NCBI GenBank assembly: GCA_022266195.1
Contig: WHVY01000002.1
Span: forward strand, 14,213,001 to 14,277,000
DNA: 64,000 nucleotides
Source of the DNA: Tetranychus cinnabarinus
Taxonomy: Eukaryota > Arthropoda > Arachnida > Trombidiformes > Tetranychidae
Direction of reading: 5' to 3'
The notes beneath the pieces were generated by a model. The model made no database searches. It was not told the origin of the DNA and saw only the letters and a list, made by a program, of their open reading frames with translations. Below, piece after piece: positions 12,910-25,653 of this stretch. A program made the position numbers and the translations under genes. The first letter of the stretch is position 1; each line of letters starts with the position of its first letter.

Positions 12910-15497
12910 CATCAGGAAATGGAGAAAAAAGACAAAGAAAATTTAATAATTTAAAACTATTTAAAGAAAAGGTCATATTTTCTACAGGTCGAAAAAATAC
13001 CTAAAAATAAGAGAGAATGAAACAAAATGTGAAACAAAAGAAACATTATCATTCAAATTATCAACCTTAAAGAGTTTATTTGTATAAAACAAAATATGTA
13101 AGGATTCAACTACAAGACTGTGTTAGCATTTATCTTGGTTGATCTAACTTATCAAAAGGAACGTTTCTCGTTTTCTTTTGCTTTTTTGTCAACCAACCAT
13201 CTCATTCTTTCGAATGAAAACCTCATCCAAAAAAACTCATTGTTCTCAAATGTTATGTAAAATAAAATATAATCGAATTATCTTTTTACTATAAAACCAT
13301 GCATCTGTTAATAATTCAATCCTGATGTTGTTAATACATAATCATTTTATTACCGTTCAATCTTTAACGACTGATCTCCTGTTAACAATAACATCCTATA
13401 ACCAAGTTATTACTCCTGTTTACTCTGATTTAACCTGCAATTCCTGATTTCTTTATTAGCAATTTAATGAACTCCATTTCAACCAATTAACTTTTTCATA
13501 CTTTTTTGTGGAGAAACAAACAATCGCTGATAATTGAATTGAACGATACCTAATGCTATTAGCATATTATTTTCAATTATATTTCATGGCATTTTAATTT
13601 AGCAGGTAGACATTTCATTTGCATAGAAACGGGATTTTAGACTAAACGAAATAACCTTCAATTATGAAGTTTTCATTCCTGGTTCATGTTGATTAAAATC
13701 AATTTTAGGATAAGAGATATAAATCTAGACATTTTCCAACTTATCTTTGATAAAACATTGCCTCTACATTTATTTGTATTTCAATAAACCATTGTACCTT
13801 TCGTTTATTGACAGATGATGAGTTGATTATAAAACCTGTTTTTTTAGTAATCGTCAAAATCAAACGCTGAATCAACATATTACTTTAATGACTGATTTGT
13901 TCTTGAAACTTCATCAGTGAGTTATCACTAATGAACCAACTGAGTGTATAAAACTGTATTGACATTTTCCTTTATTCCAAAATGATCATTGACTATTAAG
14001 TGTTTTTGCCTTCCTTCAATCTAATCATTAACACTAAGACAATACAGATTTTCTTTATATTAAAAAAATTTTAGTTTATTTTTATTTGACATTTATTATT
14101 TATTATCACAAATCAACCTGTAATTGCCACTATTTTTTATTATTTTGCTTCAAAACAAAAAGGTCAATGCATTGAGATACAATGTATATATTGTTGTCAT
14201 GTCGACAAAACATGTTTTTACAGTTGAATTTTTTGTCTGATTAGATTGTGTTAGACTGATGATTAATTCACATGATGTTGAGTTAATCTGCTTCACAATA
14301 ACAATCAAACCACACCGAGACATCACATTAAAGCCAGGATGTTTTCTTGGTATAACTTTTGGTAATCTTAGAGGCTACCTAAAATCAATCATAACAACCT
14401 AACCTAACCCAGTATCGCACTTATTTGAGATATTTGAGTAGTTATTGAAGGACCCAAAATTATAAATTGTGAGGTTACCGTGTTTCTTGAATATTTGCTC
14501 ACTGCTTATAAGTGTATTTGTTATAAGCGCTTTTACTATTCGATAAAGATGCGCTTAGATTTCACTGAAAATCACTTCTAACTCATTTTGAAGCAATGTG
14601 CACGCGAAGAAGTAAAACAAGCTTCACGCGAGGAAGTATAAGTGAATAATATTCACTTGTGTGTCAGAAAACTAAATTACTTATGATGGGTTGATTATAA
14701 ACGTAACATATGTAATGAAAGTTGAACTAATGGTAAATATATCAAGGGACTTTGAACGTTATTTTGCTTCTTATTTCTACATAAGAACTGTAAGTTGAAA
14801 GTAACAACCTTAATTGAGATTCCCATTTAAATGTCATCAATAATCAACTACAAAAAAGTCATTTTTCAATTGTCTTGATTAATTTGAAATTGAATTCACA
14901 AATTATTATCAGAAAACACTTAAGTTGAATAAAATTATTAATACAATGGATTGTTTCTATTAAAAGCAATGATGGAAGATAATGTGAAAGATTTTCTGTT
15001 CTTTTGAGTTGAAATGTTTCTAGTAAATATAATTACGTTCCAACTGAAAGTAAGTAAATAATTGATTAATTGTCTTGGACGTTCAAGTAATGTCTTGTTT
15101 AAAAGCCCTTTTCAGTACATAAAGATTTTTAACAATCACGAAAGAAAAACAAAAGGATTCTAGATATTTTCAGTGTATTCTTAATTTTATATTGCCTTAG
15201 TATTTTCAAATTTTAACAATATTCATTTGTATTTTTTTATAATTATAATATTTTCGTATTAGATTCTATAAAGAGTTATACCAATGGTTTTGTTACGTCA
15301 AATTGGGTGGCTAGTTGACTTTGATTATTATCACCAGATTTCAACTTTGTCAAACCATTCGACCTGATTTTCATTTCCAATGGGTAGATCCATCTAAAAT
15401 TATGATTATTTATTAGTGTCGTTATTCATTTCTAAATCATTTTGTCCGTTTAATTTTTCAGCTTGTTTAACATGACTTTGATTGAATTGAAACAAAA
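12910..15497. other. Intergenic region between convergent genes
   Basis: This AT-rich region has no supported gene. The left part is the 3' UTR of the MRH receptor, with a candidate AATAAA at 13261-13266. The right part is the 3' UTR of PSME4 on the minus strand, with AATAAA at 15414-15409, about 85 bp past its stop. Nothing recognisable was seen in between. Confidence 0.5.
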
Positions 15498-18400
15498 TTA
15501 AGCATAATAGTTTGGTGAAACCAGTAAATCTGTAATTATCGCAAGTTGATCTTCATTGAATTTTTCCTTATGTTGACGCCAATTGTCATGATGAGTCCTC
15601 TTAAAGTCTGAGAGAGCCTTTCTGATGGTTGTCTAAAAATGCAAAGTAAAGATCCGATCATTGATTAGTAAAAATGTAATTAAATTAAAAGATGATTGAG
15701 AGGCGAAAAATGATCTTACTGGAATTGGTTGAGGATCATGAAGGTGATCACCAAGAAACATGAGAACATCTGGAAGAAATTCGGGAACATCATATGGATA
15801 AGCATGTACAATTGAACATAAACCAAGAGCGCCGCCATGTTTTTCATTCAACTCGGAGCTATCATAGCCGAAGTTTTGTGTACTTCGAGTCAATTTTCGT
15901 GCACATTTCCTTTTAAACCGATTAATCAGTGTTTTATCAACCTTTATAAATTGGTAATGAATAAGGCCACCAAGTAAACCGGCGGCCTTTTCTCGAACTT
16001 CCAAACGATCGTCTTGAAGAAGATCAAAGATTAAATTAGCTACTGTTTGATTGCGCTCAGGATCATTCATAAGAGTAAAAAGATTGGATGAAACCATCAA
16101 TTGGAGAAATGAAATAACACAAACTCGAGTATGCCATGATTTATTTACTTTCATCTAAATATTGAAAATGTAAAAAAGAATGAAAATAAGATTTATTTGA
16201 ACAATTGAGAAAATAAAATTTTAAATTCTACCTTTTGACAAACACCTAAAGCAGCATTAATGAATTTTTCATTGATAGAGCATTGACCGATTGAATTTAA
16301 TGCTTCATGTGCTGATGCAGTTAGCTCATCATCTTTTGCACGATACTTAATCTCACAGACCTAAAGAGTGAAAAAGATTATAGATTAATAAGTAATTCAT
16401 TTTTCAAATAATTTCATTTAACTTACAATTGGTACAAGCTGAAGAATCAAAGGTCTGGTTATGAAAGGATTCAGTGAGAGATGAGGGTGAATCCAATAAC
16501 AAATAGTTGTGACAAGATTGCTACAATCTTTATCAAATTCATCGACCGAATTACTACTGGAATCTACAACAACAACCTCTGACGATGATGATGATGATGG
16601 TGAATGTGATGAAGATGGTGGTGATAAAGATGGCTGCTTGTCGTTGATACAAGCTGCCTCTAACTCTGGTAATGCAACGGCTAAAAGTTCATCAATTTTA
16701 GGATAATTTTGCAAAGTTTTGTTTGCTGAATTGAAGAAATCATTATCAAATTGTAATAATTGAGTTAATGAACAACCAATCAATTGTCGTATATTTTGAT
16801 ATGAGTTTTTCAGATGATTATGTTTCAATATGTGATCAAATAAAAGTCTTATATAAGGCATGGCTCGCCAACATTGACTAGTGAGCACATCACTCAAAAT
16901 TTTCAATCGTGAAAAAGATTGGAATGAAGTTGCAGCTGTATCATTAGAGCAAAGAGGATCTTCAATAAGATACGAAAGTAGCCAAGAGAAACGCCGACCA
17001 TCCAACCGACGAAAACCAAAGGAACAAAATTCAACATAATGTTCAGTTGTTTCACGAGAAATGATTTTCAATAGTTTCTTCATAACAGGTTCCAAAAATT
17101 CTCGCAGAGAAATGATATCTTTGTAAGGCCAATATTTAGACCCTCGAACAAGACCCGTTAATATATCACAACCACATTTATGAATATTATCTTTAGTTTC
17201 AAGAGTCATGTTTTCAAGGAAATCACGGAAACAATCTAAAGGTGTTATACCAAAGTTGCAAAATAATCCTTGGAACAGCTTGTATCGCCTTGGTCCTAGT
17301 AAACTAGTTTTTTTATCATCAAGTGTGATAAAGTCCAGAAGTTTAGTAACCTTAGCTTTGTCTAGGAAAAATTCAAGGATTACAGCTTCATCGGGACCAA
17401 CAGAGTCTAAATTGCGAGCAGGTAAAGCTTGAGCATCAGTGTAATATTTGACACCTTCATGAGGACAGTAAGTAGGACTTATAAATGTGGAATTGACAAA
17501 TTTTGTTGATTTCCACACGGTTTCATCCATATAATCAATTTCTGGTCGTATATAAAGCCAATCACAGGATTTAACATCGTCAGAGTTGTAGTCAACAAAA
17601 GTATGTTCAAATTCAATTTTACGTTTGTGTTGTCGTAAAATGGCAGCAACACCATTGATACAAATACGTCGGATAGAAATGTGATCATTAATTAAATTTT
17701 TAACAAGTATGCGAACTCCTTCAATAGGAAATTTGATGTCTTTACGAATAAGAGACTGTAGTAAAAGAAAGGCAAATTGTAAATGACGCCAATGAAGTTT
17801 TCCACTTTCAATTGAATCAACCAATGAATGAACAAACGATTCATAAAGATCACGATTTGCTTTATTGGCGGCTTGACATGAAATTACTCCTTTATTGATT
17901 TCCTCCTCACTAGGCATAGGCAAATTAGGTAAAATACCACGAGTGTAAAGTTGTTTGCCAATATTTTGAAGTTCAGTAGATATTTCAAAGTTTATCAATA
18001 ATGGTTGAAGTTTGGAGAATGCATGTTTACTAAGTTGCTCAATTAAGACAATAATTGCTGGCTTTTCACTGTATTCTGTGTTGATTAAAGACAACCACAA
18101 TGGTGTAACACATTCCCAGTCAGAGACTCCCATGAAAGCAGCTGTATGGTGATTAAGCAGAATTGAAAGAGCTCCTTGAATTTCTTCTGTTTCTCCGGCA
18201 CGTTTCTTAGCAAACACTTTGGTTAATTCAGAAGCTATCAAACGATAACCAAAAGGATGTTTGAATAGAGATAAAGCTGCATGAGCTTTAGCTCTAACTT
18301 CAGAATAATGACTCAATGCAAGAGCAAAGAGATCAAGAACCAGATCACGGTGAAGATTTGTGAATTTTCCCCAAACTCTGTGAGACATTCTTGTCTGTAA

Positions 18401-21400
18401 AATAAGTTGAAGAAAAAGAGAGATTTAAATAATTACGTTTAAGTTGAATAAAGAAAATCATTTACCTCATGTTGAATCCGCACTCTGTCTACTACAATTT
18501 TTCTTGGTAATTTTTTACGACCATAAAGTTTATTATCAAAATTTTTCCTCATAGCAGAATAATTTTCACGATTAATTTTCATAAAACGTCCACTTTTCAT
18601 CCATCCTAAGACAAATTGGTATATACAAATGATAAGATCTAACGATTTGATGTCATCATCACAATGGCTGATTATGTGCTTTAAAATTTTTCGCGTTGAT
18701 TCAGCAACAAGTTGACGAGGATTAACTCCAGAGGAAAGAAACAATGGTTTGGTCCCGATCTCGTGAACACGTTCACGTGGAGGTGGAACAGGAGTATCAA
18801 GGATAACATATTCATCCGAATCAAAAGGAGGTAAGACACAAAAAGCACCACTAACACAATAGAGGACAACATTTAAACTTCTGTGAACTGACTCACGAGT
18901 TAGTGTCCGTTGATCTTCAGTCCATTCTTTGAGACATTGTAATTCAGTAACTAAAAATTCATCTAGTAATTTCTGTGCAAATGAAATTTCAGTATCTGAA
19001 GGCACAAACCAATCAATGACAATGTCATCCTCTTTTTCGTGAATACCCCATAGACGGATAGGATTGATATTTTTAAAGTCAGATAATTGTTCCCATGATA
19101 AACTGAAACTATTTTTCGAACTTGGATAAACTGTCGTTAAGCATTCGAAGCAGTTTTTAAGGATAGCAGCAGCGGGTTTGTATCCTTGACTGTGTTTCAA
19201 CTTCAATCCTCGTCTAACAATATCAATTATTTTCTGTTGATGTTGTTCGAGAGCGCTTCCTTCAACAACTATTGCAGAGGCAATTTGTAAAGCTAATGAT
19301 AGTTGAACATCAATTGAATCTTCTTCAAAAACATCTTCATTCTCAGTTAAGCCCATGATTGTTGAATGTAAGTAAGGCATAAATTTGTCTAAAACTTTTT
19401 TCGGGCGAACCTAAGATAAAAGAAAAAAGAAAAAATTAATAAAATTAAGTGATAGTCAAATTAGACGAATTGTGGTTATTAACTTGCCTTAGCAAAAAGT
19501 TCACAAACTATAGCCATTAGTTTAATTGTAGACCTAGATTCAAAAAGTCGACCTCCAAGGAAAATAAACATCTTGTCCAAAGCTTTATCAAAAATTTGAG
19601 GAGAAGAATGATAGAGAACCGTGGATAAAGAAATCACCATGGATGACTCGAAATACGATTCATCTGAACTTTGTTTGATGGGATCATTATCAATCTTTTC
19701 TGGTCTATGTTCTGGTGAATAATTTTCAACTAAAGTCAACACTTTTTCTAGAAAGATTAAAACAAATTCTTCGAATCGAGCCGTTTCCAAAGCAATGTTG
19801 TACTCATTTTCTGTCAAGTCATCACGAATGTCAATCAGCGCTGAGCAATCCATCAAAGGTACAGAATCTACCAGATTAGTGATTAGTCCAAAGGTGTTGC
19901 CGCACTTTTTAATGTCATTGCAATCAAGCCCAGGAAGTGATGAAAAAAGTAAGTTGATGAGATGAGTTTTACCATCTTCATAACGATCAAGACCATTAAC
20001 CATAATAGGTCCAACTACTGTCAAGGCGGACATAAGAGAATTAAGTCGATGAGCTTCTAAATTAGAATCGAGAGCAATGTATAATTTTTCAACTAAAGGT
20101 GGGATAACTTTCTCTGGTCGTAGCCATGCTAGATCACGAAGAGCAGTAAATGTAGCTCCAGTTCCAAACCGTGAAAACATTGTTGTTAACAAAATTGGTA
20201 GCAAAATGTCAACAAATTTGTCAATCTCGGCATCTGTTATCTGATACTCTTTTGGAGCTTTAGGTTCCCATGATTTTTTACGGTATCTTTCACAATGTAT
20301 ACGTCTTATGAAAGTCAAAGATAATCTAGACAGTATATTGGTTAATTGTGAGTTCCATCGAGACATGTTACTAGGATGGAAATTTGATTCTACAGCTTTG
20401 AAAAGACCTTCAATGTATTCGAGAGCTTTTGATTGAGGTCCACCAATCATGGCAACAATCCAATTAACCAAAGATGAACAATCAGTAGAAAGTGCAAGAA
20501 TTGCCAATGGTGATTGAATAACAGAATTATTCATGGCTTTGGTATATTTGTTAAAAATGGTAGGCATGTATGGTGTCCAATCGATGTAGCCAACATTGTG
20601 CACTGCCAATCGAGATAACAATTTAAACAAAATGTTTTCATACTGAATAGCATTAGGTCCTGCCCAAAGGGCCACGATTTCATCAAACCAGAGTTTGTAT
20701 CCTTTATCATGATGTTCGGGGAACATCTTAGTGGGCAGAAAAAGTCCTAGTAGAAAAGCGCAACGAAATATTTTACAAGTTGTGAATGGACATAGAACTG
20801 GACGAAGTTCATCAAGAATCTCTTTAGTTGCTTCAACTGCAAAATAATTTCTAGATAATTCAATAAGGCTCCTGATATTTGATTCGAAACCATAAGATTG
20901 GCCCATCAAGAATAGATTTTTCCTTTCAAATATGAACTTGCAGTAAATATCGTAGAGAGGACGCCATTCAATTACTAAATCTTTTGATGATATTAACCGT
21001 TGCTTCCTGTTGATTAATCAAGATAAAAAAAGTTAATTTGTAAATGTTAAAATGATTATTTGCAAAGTTGTGGATAAAATAAGTTGATAATAATGCATTC
21101 TAATCTTTATCAATCGTACAAGAGTCAGAATGACAAGCATATGCAACGAAAATCAAACCTGATCGCATTTAGATAAAGAGTATAGATAGATTTTCTTTGA
21201 TTCTCAGAATAAATAATTAAGACTAGTTGAATAATCATGAATGAATCACTGGATGTGATAAAATTTGATTTACCTTAACAATGAATTTAGAATTGATACA
21301 ATGCCTGATAAAGTGGACATTTCAATTCCAGGTATTTGCATGGCTTGGAAAAACAATTTGATTAACAGTATATGATCTTCTTTGGTAAAATATTGCTCAT

Positions 21401-21707
21401 ACAGAGCAAGGTAATATTTTACCTCACTAACACAATCAGTTTTGTGAACGGACAGGAGTAAACATTTTCCCAAGTTTGCCTTAATTTCTTTGAAATAATT
21501 GGCTGCTTCTTCTTCAAGAACAGAAGCATAAGGTAGATGACGATTGTAGGGACTATACGATTGAGCTGGTTGACCACAGATGAAACGATTAGAAGCAGGT
21601 ATCATCTCAGATTCTGTACTATCATCAGAATCTTCCACAGGAGATTCTGTCAATACTAAAACAGAGGCTACAACTGGTGTTGAGTGATCACTTAAGTCAC
21701 AGGCCAT
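15498..21707 (-). CDS. PSME4: Proteasome activator PA200/Blm10 (seven exons, 1,854 aa)
   Basis: Exons 21707..21274, 21006..19488, 19410..18466, 18394..16427, 16360..16232, 16154..15720 and 15632..15498. All junctions are phase-consistent and the total is 5,565 nt. The length matches human PSME4 (about 1,843 aa). The protein is an all-helical HEAT-repeat solenoid. Family-typical text includes IEWRPLYDIY near the N-terminus and the C-terminal block HHDNWRQHKEKF...ITDLLVSP followed by the terminal YYA, the tail that docks into 20S proteasome alpha-ring pockets. By family it caps the 20S core and helps degrade acetylated histones and peptides in the nucleus. Intron 2 uses a GC donor (AAG|GCAAGT) while the other donors are GT. 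A TCACGTGAC motif lies about 310 bp upstream of the start. A poly(A) signal is present. Confidence 0.96.
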
Positions 21708-22014
21708 GATTATTAATTGGCTTTAGTCAAATATCCGTTCAAATCGGTCTAAATAAAGTAAAATTTGACAAATGATGCTGATGGTAAACAAGTGAAAAAT
21801 TTGTAAAGTGGAACAAGAGAAGAAAATAAATTTTAAGACAAGATATGATTAAGACAAATCACAGAATATTTAAAAAATGATCAAAGTTGTAACTAATTAA
21901 GGCAAATTATGCTGTAATAAATGTTGAAAATTTTGTCATTTTAAATCAACTTATGTCTAATCATCACAGAATATATTCAAAGAATAAGTAACTACAATGT
22001 ATGCGTAAGTATAA

Positions 22015-22023
22015 TCACGTGAC
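22015..22023. promoter_or_regulatory. CLEAR-like palindrome TCACGTGAC
   Basis: This nine-base motif is a close match to the palindromic TFEB/MITF E-box consensus. It lies about 310 bp upstream of the PSME4 start codon. It is seen directly; function is inferred. Single E-boxes occur by chance, so confidence is modest. Confidence 0.35.
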
Positions 22024-22777
22024 CAACGTACATATGTTTGGTAATTGAGCGCGTATTTTGTTTAATTTTTTACTGAAATCAACAGTAATTTAGCTCAATT
22101 AATTTATCGTGACTATCAATTTGATGTTAAATCAACACCGTTTTATTGCAAAATCTTCCTTATTGATGTAGTGAAAATAATCATTGAGTTATGGCCTTCT
22201 TTACTAATTATGTTTACGACAGTGTTTAAAGTCAAGTGACTGATTTTACTCTTTCCAGGACCGTATTTAATACAACTTGTTTGAATGTCTTCCAATCTCA
22301 TGAACTCTATTCATTACATTGAAACTTGATATTTGCAATGGATAACGACAAGATCAAGCTTTGTTGCCCATTAACCGAATAATAATTAACCGGGTTCTTT
22401 ATAAAAACTGGTTGCTACAGCTTTGGATAGTTAGACAAACTCTAGTCACAATTTTACTTTTTCAGTAACCTGATGATGGGATTGAACTTTTTCAACATTA
22501 GTTGATTTGAAAACATTTTTTTTTAAAATTAAGATGAACTTATTGATTAGCGATTATTGATGTTTGTCTAAAAATACTTTTGTTGCATCAAAGATGGTTA
22601 CTTAATCCATACTTTTCAAGTAATAACGAGTAAAGGCATAAAATATGGAATAACCTGAATAAAATAACCATTTCGATTAACAGTTTAAAAGCTTATCATA
22701 GATTTGTCTTTGCTTGTTAGATAAACACTGTGATGTAACTTTGTGCAATACTGAGACAAACCCTGCTTATATCATTG

Positions 22778-22784
22778 TATAAAA
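22778..22784 (+). promoter_or_regulatory. TATA box of the 22.9-kb SLC3A2-N-like gene
   Basis: TATAAAA lies about 135 bp before the first in-frame ATG, with a CACGTG 33 bp further downstream. The spacing leaves room for a short 5' UTR or a small 5'-UTR intron. Confidence 0.45.
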
Positions 22785-22913
22785 ATAACGGTCTTGGTTA
22801 ATTTTGGGTAAAATCACACGTGCCTTCTTGAACCAGTTTGTTATACAATAAGTAAGTAAGTTTATTTGCCAGTTATTTCTTAAAGTGATTAATGTTTTAT
22901 TCGATTAATTGAT

Positions 22914-23372
22914 ATGTCCAGAGATTTAGAGATGGATGTTAAGGAACCCTTTTCCAGTAGATCAGCTGAGTCTTCGCCATCAAAGGTACAATTCGTTTCT
23001 TCCGGTGTAGAAGAAAAAAGAGGCGAAGTTAAGGTTGCTATTTCTGGTTACAATGGAATCAAGATTGGATTGAATAAAGAAGAGCTAATGAAATATGCTA
23101 ATGATCCTTTTTGGATAAAGGTCCGTATGCTCTCCTTCATCTTATTTTGGATTGTTTGGTGGGCTACTCTCGCTGGTTCAACCGTCATTATCTTCTATAC
23201 TCCTAAATGTAGTATTCAATCTGATGTCAACGAATCCACTGGAATCACCACTACCACTTTGGCTGGCGTTATGGACAATTCAACCAATGTGCCAACAGTT
23301 TCTACACTAGCTTCTACAATTACTACAGCAGCTTCTACAGTAGCGTCCATAATAATCCCGGTAGCTTCGTAA
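22914..23372 (+). CDS. SLC3A2-N-like single-pass protein with Ser/Thr-rich tail, 152 aa
   Basis: A charged, Ser-rich cytoplasmic N-terminus is followed by IGLNKEELMKYANDPFWIK and a Trp-rich hydrophobic helix (about residues 63-87). This is the arrangement of the SLC3A2 N-terminal domain. After the helix come YTPKC and about 55 residues rich in Thr, Ser and Val with several N-glycosylation sequons, ending in a mildly hydrophobic stretch. As in the gene at 7632-7934, the amylase-like ectodomain is missing. The first ATG is used here. An alternative start at 22932 is possible because a TGATATGTCCAG acceptor-like site falls between the two ATGs. It may be an accessory chain for amino-acid transporters, or a mucin-like membrane protein built on that anchor; the function is inferred only from the domain. 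Confidence 0.72.
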   Translation: MSRDLEMDVKEPFSSRSAESSPSKVQFVSSGVEEKRGEVKVAISGYNGIKIGLNKEELMKYANDPFWIKVRMLSFILFWIVWWATLAGSTVIIFYTPKCSIQSDVNESTGITTTTLAGVMDNSTNVPTVSTLASTITTAASTVASIIIPVAS

Positions 23373-24192
23373 CTGTGATTCAATTATTTCTTGTGAAACT
23401 TTTACGACTCAAAGCTCGATAAGTCTTATTCAATAGCCGTAAATGCCTGATTATTTAACCAATGTGATTCTTGTGCAATTATTTCCAAATGGAAAATACT
23501 CATAAGTTTAGTTTACATCTGATGTCCTGTGTAATTATTAATCTATCTCTACTCATTTAATATTGTTATTTATTATAAGATGATATTTGATATTTGATTG
23601 CGAGTTTTATACGTTATCGCAATTTTATTAGATATTGTTTAACAAATTTTGGTGAATCGACTTGATTTTTTGTTCTACTAACAAATAAAATATTAACTTA
23701 AGTTTGATTCAAATTGTAAATTATTTCATCTCGATATTATCATATCAGAAAACTTAATCTCAACCTTGATTAACCTCGACTCTTGAGGGACCTTTAAAAA
23801 ATTAAACACAATTCCTCAATAGTAACTGTAGTTTTGTTTAGTTTATAATTTAAAAGTTCTGTCAACAATTAAAATCTTAACTCGATTTCAATGTTATCAC
23901 TGTTTTATTCAGGTTCCATCACCAACAACAAACCCAAAGAGTAAAAGATGCAAAGAGAAAGTCTCACTCAATCTTGATCACATGGTTGCTTGAGATTTTT
24001 GTTTACTGCCTGTGTAACAACTTCATTGTGCCTCGATAGGTTTTCACATTTCATCTTTATTTCCTCGTATTGGTTTATTTAATTTGTTTATTTGGTTTAG
24101 TTTATTACATATGTTATTTTTTTAAGTTTACTTTAAAATCTTAATTAGAGTTAAATTAATAAGTGTCATCTAAATAATTACGTGACGAAATC
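23373..24192. other. Intergenic spacer before SUCLG2
   Basis: This AT-rich region of about 820 bp has no convincing reading frame. Two pyrimidine-rich tracts precede the SUCLG2 start, and TTACGTGACG lies immediately before its ATG. No clear TATA box was found. Confidence 0.45.
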
Positions 24193-25653
24193 ATGGCTAC
24201 AAGACATCTTCTCAACCGTTGTTATACATTGATTGACAAGGCATCTCTAGGTCAACGTGTTTGGAGTTTATGTGGTAGCCAACAAAGAAGGTTTATAGAC
24301 TTGCAAGAATATCAGAGTAAAAAAATTATGTCCGAAAATGGTTTGACAGTTCAAAGGTTTAAAGTTGTTGAATCGTTGGAAAATGCTGACTCTAATTTGT
24401 CTGATTTTACTTGCTCCGAGTATGTTATTAAAGCTCAGGTATTGGCTGGTGGCCGAGGAAAAGGTTACTTCAAGAAATCTGGTATGAAAGGAGGAGTTAA
24501 ATTGACTAAAGACAAGAAGGAAATTTTACCGCTGGTCAAGAATATGTTGAATGATCATTTGGTAACCGCACAAACAACAGAGGAAGGTGCTCTTGTCCGG
24601 AAAGTTATGGTTGCTGAAGCGTTGGACATAGACAAAGAATATTATGTTGCCATTTTATTAGACCGTTCTTCTGGTGGACCTGTTCTGGTAGCTTCACAAT
24701 TTGGTGGTGTAAATATTGAAGAAGTTGCCGAAAAAACTCCTGAAGCGATTCACAAATTTCCTTTACCTTTGACTGACAATCAAGAGCTTGACCAAGATTA
24801 TCTCAAACACATTGCCAAAAAAGGATTAGGTGAGATTATGCTACAATATAGTAAAAATGGAAATACAATTATCCATACAATTTCAAGTTGACAGATTATT
24901 ACGCTTTGGATTTCAAAATCATTGTGTTTTCCATAATGTTCATTGTAATATATTGAACCATTAATTTTTATTATTATTTTCATTTTAGGTTTAACCGATC
25001 CAGAAGTTATCGACAAGGCTGCCAATGAAATCGCCAATCTATTCAAGCTATTCGTTAATATCGACGCTACTCAAATTGAAATCAATCCTTTAGGATTAAC
25101 ACCTGAAAAAAAGGTTGTCTGCTTTGATGCAAAGATACAATTTGATGAGAATGCATCTTTCAGACAAGGATGGGTTAAAGAATTGGAAGAGGAAAATTTG
25201 GATAAAGAAGACCCTCGTCAAGTTTTAGCCAAAAAATATAATCTTAATTTTGTTGCCATGGATGGTAACATTGGTTGTTTTGTCAATGGCGCTGGATTAG
25301 CTATGGCAACCATGGATATCATTCATCATCATGCTGGATCTCCTGCAAATTTTCTTGATGTTGGAGGTGGAGTGACTCAAGATGGAGTAGAAAAAGCTTT
25401 CCATATAATAACCCAAGATCCAAAAGTAAAAGTAATTCTGGTCAACATTTTTGGTGGAATCGTTAACTGTGAAACTGTGGCCGCTGGTTTAATTGCAGCT
25501 CATCATTTGGTTAATGTACCATTGATTGTTCGCCTTGAAGGAACCAATCAAAAATCTGCCATGAAAATGTTGGAAACTGTTCCAGGTATAATAACTGCCA
25601 GTGATTTGGATGAAGCTGCCCAAAAAGCTGTCAAAGCCGCATTAGGCAGTTAA
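24193..25653 (+). CDS. SUCLG2: Succinyl-CoA ligase (GDP-forming) subunit beta, mitochondrial (433 aa)
   Basis: Exons 24193..24829 and 24989..25653. The donor GGATTAG|GTGAGA and acceptor CATTTTAG|GTTTAA join in phase 1. Residues 1 to about 35 are basic and hydroxylated, like a mitochondrial transit peptide. The mature part starts with LQEYQSKKIMSENG, followed by an ATP-grasp domain (KAQVLAGGRGKG) and the ligase domain (FLDVGGGV, NIFGGIVNC, VRLEGTN). The enzyme works with the alpha subunit in the TCA cycle, forming succinate and nucleoside triphosphate. QEYQSKK, GIVNC and RLEGTN resemble the GDP-forming (SUCLG2) rather than the ADP-forming (SUCLA2) beta chain, so I favour GDP specificity. Length is normal. 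It is the only gene of this pathway in the window. Confidence 0.93.

Larger units (their letters stand above)
21708..22913. other. Divergent intergenic region between PSME4 and a short SLC3A2-N gene
   Basis: This AT-rich spacer between divergent genes contains a palindromic TCACGTGAC (22015-22023) on the PSME4 side. On the right side is a TATAAAA (22778-22784) followed by a CACGTG (22817-22822). No reading frame is convincing. A GTAAGTAAG at about 22850 could be a 5'-UTR splice donor for the right-hand gene. Confidence 0.5.
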
